A stretch of DNA of 64,000 nt from Gemmataceae bacterium (GTDB lineage: Bacteria; Planctomycetota; Planctomycetia; Gemmatales; Gemmataceae), in the NCBI GenBank assembly GCA_901538445.1, contig LR594584.1, positions 3,505,586-3,569,585 of the forward strand, written 5' to 3'. Position numbers and translations under genes: made by a program. Position 1 is the stretch's first letter, and each line of letters begins with the position of its first letter. The notes under the pieces were generated by a model. It was not told the origin of the DNA, made no database searches, and was given only the letters and a program-made list of their open reading frames with translations. Shown in pieces: positions 60,084-64,000 of this stretch.

Positions 60084-62758
60084 CACTCCAGTCGCCAGCG
60101 GCCCACGTTCTGGAACAGCGTCGTCGGGTTCAGCCACTTCGGGTTCACCGGCTCGGTCGAGTCGTCGAGGTACACCTTCACCCCGGTGTGAACGGCCGTG
60201 TGCCGGTCGAGTTGCCAGAGCGGGACGAACGGCACGCACTCGTTGAACAGCTTCCCGGCCTCGATCGCCCGCCGCGTCAACTCCCCCACGTCCCGGTAGC
60301 CGCGGAGTTCGTTCAACATCTGGCCGAGCCGCTGGTCCTGGTCGTCGGGGTTGGTCCCCTGCCCCAGGAAGCTGAACCAGTTCCGGCCCCCGCGAGTCGC
60401 AGCGGCCGAGTCGAGCGCCGCCCCGAGGCCGTAGGGGTGCCAGTCGTCGGGGTAGTCGAACGGGACGTACGCGAGGTCGTAGCGGTGCTCGCCCTCGACG
60501 AGCCGGTACAGGTCCGGCGTGGAGACGCCGTTCAGGTTGATCGTGATCTTGCGGCCCTCGACGGCGTCCTTCGTGAGCCCCTCGATTTGCGCCTTGATTC
60601 GCCGGCACGCCTCCTCGGCCCGCGGGTCGTCCTTCGGGAACGCGAGTTCGAGGTCGGTCTTCGGTGCGGTCCCGGAGAGGTACGCCTTCAGCCGGGCGAC
60701 GGCGAGGTCGCGGTTGACGAGCTGCGGCGCGCCGCCGGGGCCCTTCGGGTTGGCCCACGAGGTGGGCGGGTACGGCCCGGTCATCGCCCTGTGGAACTCC
60801 GGCCGCCCGGCCCGGAACACCTCGCGCAGGATGTCCTCGCGGTCGAGGGCCATCGAGAGCCCCTGCCGCAGCGGCTTGCTCTGCAGGTACGAGCGCTGGA
60901 GGTTGATCGCCAGCACGTGGACCCGGCGGTTCGTCTGGGCCGTGACCACCTGCACGCGGCCGCCGAGCTGGGACGTCGGCCCCTCGAACTTCGGGATGTC
61001 GCCCGTCGGCACGTCGGGGAGGACGTGCAGCTTGTCGGTGCGGAACGCCTCGACCGGGTCGAGCTTGCTCGCCTCGACGAGGCGGATCTCGCGGAGGTAC
61101 GGGAGCCCGGCCCGGTCCCGCCACCGGCCGTAGGCGGGGTTGTCGATGAACACCATCTCGCGCGGGGCCTTTCCCCCCGGGGGCGAGCTCGAGTACAGCT
61201 TGAACGGCCCGGTGCCGAACGGCTTCTCGGCGAACGCCCCGTCGTCGGCGGTCTTGCCGTTCTCGGCCATCCACCGGCCGGGGAGCATCTTGAACGTGAG
61301 CACCGCCCGCGGGTCCGGGTGGCCCAGCGCGAGCGGGACGCGGACGGCACTGTTGTCGCGCGGGGCCGGGCCGCCGAGCCACGGGAGCGCGTACCCGGGC
61401 CACGTGTCGGCACGGTCGCGGAGCAGTTTGACGGTGGCGACGACGTCGTGGCTGTCGAACCCCGGCCGGCCCGACGGGTCGCGGTCGAACGCCCGCAGCG
61501 CGAACTCGCGGCCGCCCGGGATGGAGGCCGGCAGGCCGAGCGCCGCCGCGGGCCGGTAGCGGACCGCCCCGGTGCCGTCGGGGATCTCTTCGAGGAGCCC
61601 CTCGAACACGAGGTCCACCACCTGCTTCTCGCTGTCGAGGCGGGCGGTGGCGGGCGACATCTTCTCCGGGTAGTTGCGGACGCCGACGTGCAGGATCGGG
61701 TAGCCGGTGCGCAGCTCCCGCTGCATCTCGCGGATGCCGTCCACGGTCGGGTCGAGCGCCGCGGCGCGGGTCAGCTCGTCGCGGGCGGTGGTCAGGTCGC
61801 CGACCCCCTTCTTGTCCCGCGCCCGGGTGAACGCCTTGACGGCCATCTCGCGGAGCTGCCTGCGGACCTCGGCGGCCGGCTCGCCCCCGGCCCCGGGGAA
61901 CCGCGCGTCGAGTTCGTCGAGCACCTCGCGGGCGCGGACGTGGTCGGCGTGGGACGCCGACTTCAGGAGCAGCGTCACCTCCCCGACGCGGGCCACGGCC
62001 ACCTCGCGGGCGACCGCGGCGTCCTTCGGGTAGGCGTTCATCAGGCGGGTGCTGGCCTCGTTCACGCGGACCGCGTCCCGGGCCGCGACCGCCGTGCGGA
62101 GCTGGTCGAGCCGCACGTCGCGGAGCTTCGCCGCGAGCGGCTCGCGGACCTCGTCCCACGTCTTCCCGCGGCGGACGTTGCGCTCGCGGGCGTAGTCGTG
62201 GAACCGGAGGACCGCGGCGAGCAGCTTCTCGGCGGCCGCGAGGTTCTCGGGGGTCGCCGACTTCACGAGCGGCTCGACGTCGGCGACGGCCATCGCCTCG
62301 AAGTGATCGACCGCACGCACGCCCGCAACCGGGACGCCCCGCGGCTCCCGTGGCTTGCCGGCCGCGTCGAGCGGGGTGACCGCGATCGACTCGACGCCCT
62401 TGGGCCACTCGGCCCGGCGGAGCGGGACCGGCTTCACCCGCAGCCCGCCGCTCGCCTCGGTGACGCGGTCGGCGGGCACCGCGTACTTGGCGAACAGTGC
62501 CTTGAGTTCCGGGGACCGCGCCTCGTCGGCGGCGCGGACCAACTCGTCGAGCTTTGCGTCCGGCGGGTTCCCGACCGGCCCCTTCGTGACGGGCACCGGC
62601 TCGTCGTCCACGACGATCTTCTTCTTGACCTTGCCCTTCGGGTCCTCGACCTCGGGGGGGGTCTGCGGGGCGGCCCCGACGACCGCTGCGCCGGCGGCGA
62701 ACAGGAGCAGGGCCGCGAAGCGGGGCAGCGTGTGCGGGCGGTGCCGTGCGGGCCGCAT
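60083..62758 (-). CDS. Extracellular solute-binding protein (SBP_bac_5 type) with an N-terminal TPR-like region
   Basis: Encodes 891 residues, about 350 more than a normal oligopeptide-binding protein. MRPARHRPHTLPRFAALLLFAAGAAVVGAAP is a signal peptide without a lipobox. Residues about 140-310 are helical with TPR-like repeats (RTAVAARDAVRVNEASTRLMNAYPKDAAV...; DLTTARDELTRAAALDPTVDGI). From about 390 on, the sequence has the peptide-binding fold: YRPAAALGLPASIPGG..., GTGPFKLYSS, LRQGLSMALDREDIL (about 630), and SYL...SKP. It is probably exported and binds peptides, but no permease or ATPase lies nearby. A TPR fusion with this binding protein is uncommon. Confidence 0.82.
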   Translation of the reverse strand: MRPARHRPHTLPRFAALLLFAAGAAVVGAAPQTPPEVEDPKGKVKKKIVVDDEPVPVTKGPVGNPPDAKLDELVRAADEARSPELKALFAKYAVPADRVTEASGGLRVKPVPLRRAEWPKGVESIAVTPLDAAGKPREPRGVPVAGVRAVDHFEAMAVADVEPLVKSATPENLAAAEKLLAAVLRFHDYARERNVRRGKTWDEVREPLAAKLRDVRLDQLRTAVAARDAVRVNEASTRLMNAYPKDAAVAREVAVARVGEVTLLLKSASHADHVRAREVLDELDARFPGAGGEPAAEVRRQLREMAVKAFTRARDKKGVGDLTTARDELTRAAALDPTVDGIREMQRELRTGYPILHVGVRNYPEKMSPATARLDSEKQVVDLVFEGLLEEIPDGTGAVRYRPAAALGLPASIPGGREFALRAFDRDPSGRPGFDSHDVVATVKLLRDRADTWPGYALPWLGGPAPRDNSAVRVPLALGHPDPRAVLTFKMLPGRWMAENGKTADDGAFAEKPFGTGPFKLYSSSPPGGKAPREMVFIDNPAYGRWRDRAGLPYLREIRLVEASKLDPVEAFRTDKLHVLPDVPTGDIPKFEGPTSQLGGRVQVVTAQTNRRVHVLAINLQRSYLQSKPLRQGLSMALDREDILREVFRAGRPEFHRAMTGPYPPTSWANPKGPGGAPQLVNRDLAVARLKAYLSGTAPKTDLELAFPKDDPRAEEACRRIKAQIEGLTKDAVEGRKITINLNGVSTPDLYRLVEGEHRYDLAYVPFDYPDDWHPYGLGAALDSAAATRGGRNWFSFLGQGTNPDDQDQRLGQMLNELRGYRDVGELTRRAIEAGKLFNECVPFVPLWQLDRHTAVHTGVKVYLDDSTEPVNPKWLNPTTLFQNVGRWRLE

Positions 62759-62998
62759 GAATGAGTTCCCTATGAGAGCCGGAACGGGGCCGGGCGAGAC
62801 GGGTTGATACTAACATACCGTCTCGCGGGACGCACCGCGCGGACCGGCGGACCGGGGCGGCCCGAAATCGGGGCGGCTCCTTGACCGGGTGCCGGACCGT
62901 GAGTTGAATACCGCCAGTGCGGTCGGAGTTCTGGTCGCACGCTCCGGGCACCGTGCCGCGGCGCGGCGGCCACCCTCGCCACTTTTGGAGTTCCACCG

Positions 62999-63301
62999 AT
63001 GCGCAAGTTGCTGCTCTCCCTCGCCTGCGTCCTGTTCCTCGCCGGCGTCACGTTCGCGGTCGACGCCGTGTTCGTGAAGTACGACGCCGAGAAGAAGGCG
63101 CTGACCGTCAAGGAAGGCGACAAGGAGGCCACCTACAAGGTGACCGACAAGACGAAGGTGTCGATCGTGGGCAAGGACGGGGCCAAGGAGGCCGAGATCG
63201 GCGTGCTGTCCAAGGCGAAGGAAGGCAAGACGAAGCTCGACATCACCACCGACAAGGACACGGTCTCGGAGATCAAGGTCAAGATGGGCAAGAAGAACTG
63301 A
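62999..63301 (+). CDS. Small exported protein
   Basis: Encodes 100 residues. MRKLLLSLACVLFLAGVTFAVDA is a signal peptide. The mature ~77 residues are Lys/Asp/Val-rich beta strands (VFVKYDAEKKALTVKEGDKEATYKVTDKTKVSIVGKDG), like a small SH3- or OB-type beta-barrel. The family is not certain; such proteins recur in Planctomycetes. TTTTGGAGTTCC gives a ribosome binding site. Confidence 0.85.
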   Translation: MRKLLLSLACVLFLAGVTFAVDAVFVKYDAEKKALTVKEGDKEATYKVTDKTKVSIVGKDGAKEAEIGVLSKAKEGKTKLDITTDKDTVSEIKVKMGKKN

Positions 63302-63320
63302 CCGCCCGCCCGAACCCGCG

Positions 63321-63347
63321 CGACCCGGCCGCACCACGGCCGGGTCG
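63321..63347 (+). terminator. Hairpin after the small exported protein gene
   Basis: CGACCCGGCCG / CGGCCGGGTCG (11-bp perfect stem) with a five-base loop; a weak T run (ATTTA) follows about ten bases later. It may be an intrinsic terminator of moderate strength. Confidence 0.55.
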
Positions 63348-63449
63348 CTGCATTTACCCAGCTAATCCTTAACCTCGTCACACCCGCTCCGCGGTGCGAC
63401 GAGAAGTGGCCGCACCAGGGGTACGCAGAGATTGAATCTGGGTCAGGGG

Positions 63450-63527
63450 CACCCCCTCGCTGGCGCTCAGGGTTCGCCAAGACGCTGTGCAACTTCGTGG
63501 CGAACCCTGAGCGCCAGCGAGGGGGTG
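63450..63527. repeat. Perfect palindrome with 30-bp arms
   Basis: 63450-63479 (CACCCCCTCGCTGGCGCTCA and ten more bases) is perfectly complementary to 63498-63527 around an 18-base loop. Its 30-bp arms make it the longest perfect palindrome in the window. No T run follows. I regard it as a dispersed palindromic element rather than a terminator. Confidence 0.93.
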
Positions 63528-63649
63528 GCTTCACAACCCCAACCACCCACTGTGAAACACTGCGTCGCCCTGGCCCCACCCGTTCCGCTTGCGACGCGCC
63601 GCCCGCGGGGCTACGATGAAGCATCACCGATAACGTCCCGGATGAAGCC

Positions 63650-64000
63650 ATGCCGCGGAAGCCCGCCGACAAAGACAAGAAGCCCCAGAAGAAGCAGATC
63701 GTCGCGTTCAAGGTCGAGGACGAACTGGCGCAGTTCCTCGACAAGCTGCCGAACAAGAGCGAGTTCATCCGCAAGGCGATCCTCGCGCAGTTCGGGATGA
63801 CGTGCCCGCTCTGCACCGGCACCGGCGTGGTCGAGAAGGGCATCCACGACCACTACGAGCCGCTGATCGAGTCGCACAACACCCGCTCGTGCGACAAGTG
63901 CAAGACCTCGGTCACGTTCCCGCTGTCGCTCGAAGCCGCCGCGGCCGGCGACCGCGACCGGTTCCGCCAGTTCCTCCAGGGCGGTCCGCTGTACTGCGCG
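63650..64000 (+). CDS. Ribbon-helix-helix/zinc-ribbon protein (partial, 3' end beyond window)
   Basis: The frame runs 117 codons from ATG 63650 to the window end without a stop. A basic N-terminus (MPRKPADKDKKPQKK) precedes a CopG-like RHH segment (QIVAFKVEDELAQFLDKLPNKSEFIRKAILAQFG, about 16-49), which is a typical DNA-binding pattern. It is followed by CPLCTGTGVVEKG...HDHYEP...SCDKC, two CxxC motifs (about 52-55 and 81-84) like a zinc ribbon. The arrangement recalls NikR-like metal-regulated RHH proteins or small transcription factors. It could be a metal-sensing regulator; the full sequence is needed. Confidence 0.8.
   Translation, partial: MPRKPADKDKKPQKKQIVAFKVEDELAQFLDKLPNKSEFIRKAILAQFGMTCPLCTGTGVVEKGIHDHYEPLIESHNTRSCDKCKTSVTFPLSLEAAAAGDRDRFRQFLQGGPLYCA

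Larger units (their letters stand above)
63302..63649. other. 348-base intergenic region with a hairpin and a long palindrome
   Basis: It contains an 11-bp hairpin (63321-63347) after the small exported protein gene and a perfect 30-bp-arm palindrome (63450-63527). The remaining sequence shows no believable gene. Confidence 0.6.

Noticed and set aside
63450-63527. The 30-bp palindrome as an intrinsic terminator
   Set aside because: It lacks a T run on either strand and is 150 bases away from the nearest stop codon; a nearer hairpin at 63321-63347 fits better.

Overview
The window is about two-thirds G+C by eye and tightly packed. It carries gene families typical of Planctomycetes, most likely the Gemmata lineage: a Tat-exported DUF1501 protein, a DUF4058 protein, several Uma2-type nucleases, a Peptidase-MA-like protein, a member of the Gemmata 'MTEAEWL...' family, Gfo/Idh/MocA and ROK proteins, and a type II secretion (T2SS) pseudopilus operon. 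This assignment rests on family content only; there is no rRNA, and I found no tRNA.

Layout. 1-8.3 kb: partial Peptidase-MA-like protein, acyl-CoA dehydrogenase, two unknown proteins (one zincin-like), dihydroorotase, and an M20 peptidase whose 3' end runs antisense through a Gemmata-family gene; then a DUF4058 protein. 8.4-16.6 kb: ROK glucokinase, Gfo/Idh/MocA oxidoreductase, DUF1501 protein with a strong terminator, OGFr-domain protein, YpfJ-type metallopeptidase, DUF2237, a kinase-fold protein and malate dehydrogenase. 16.7-23.2 kb: lipoprotein, two small ORFs, RsmE, a protein kinase, AccD, and a glycolytic Pgk/GapA pair. 23.4-33.0 kb: glycolate oxidase GlcE-GlcF, GDPD, a DbpA-like/SF1 helicase fusion, a Nif3-family protein, DUF2784 and a GT4 glycosyltransferase. 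33.0-38.0 kb: zinc-ribbon membrane protein, RND pump and its fusion protein. 38.1-49.4 kb: nine-gene T2SS operon read on the minus strand (E-F-G-H-I-J-K-L/PilM-M/PilO), with no secretin gene. 49.6-64 kb: two Uma2 proteins around a fused membrane/spermidine-synthase protein, a receiver domain, an acyl-CoA synthetase, a coupled pair of unknown zinc-ribbon proteins, a four-helix membrane protein, a large TPR-solute-binding lipidless secreted protein, a small exported protein and a partial ribbon-helix-helix/zinc-ribbon protein.

The most unusual content is repetitive DNA. (1) A dispersed element is present three times (about 12.5, 30.8 and 46.1 kb). Each copy has a 39-nt hairpin module followed by four to seven direct units with a 20-nt period, and the hairpin arm GGTTCTGG is complementary to every unit's CCAGAACC. 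Copies 1 and 2 share an identical 39-nt module. (2) Several long perfect palindromes (25-30 bp arms) sit between genes. One lies in frame inside the prepilin leader of gspK, and a heptamer-type repeat lies in frame inside the leader of gspI in the same operon. These look like repeat elements that tolerate, or exploit, insertion into signal-peptide coding sequence.
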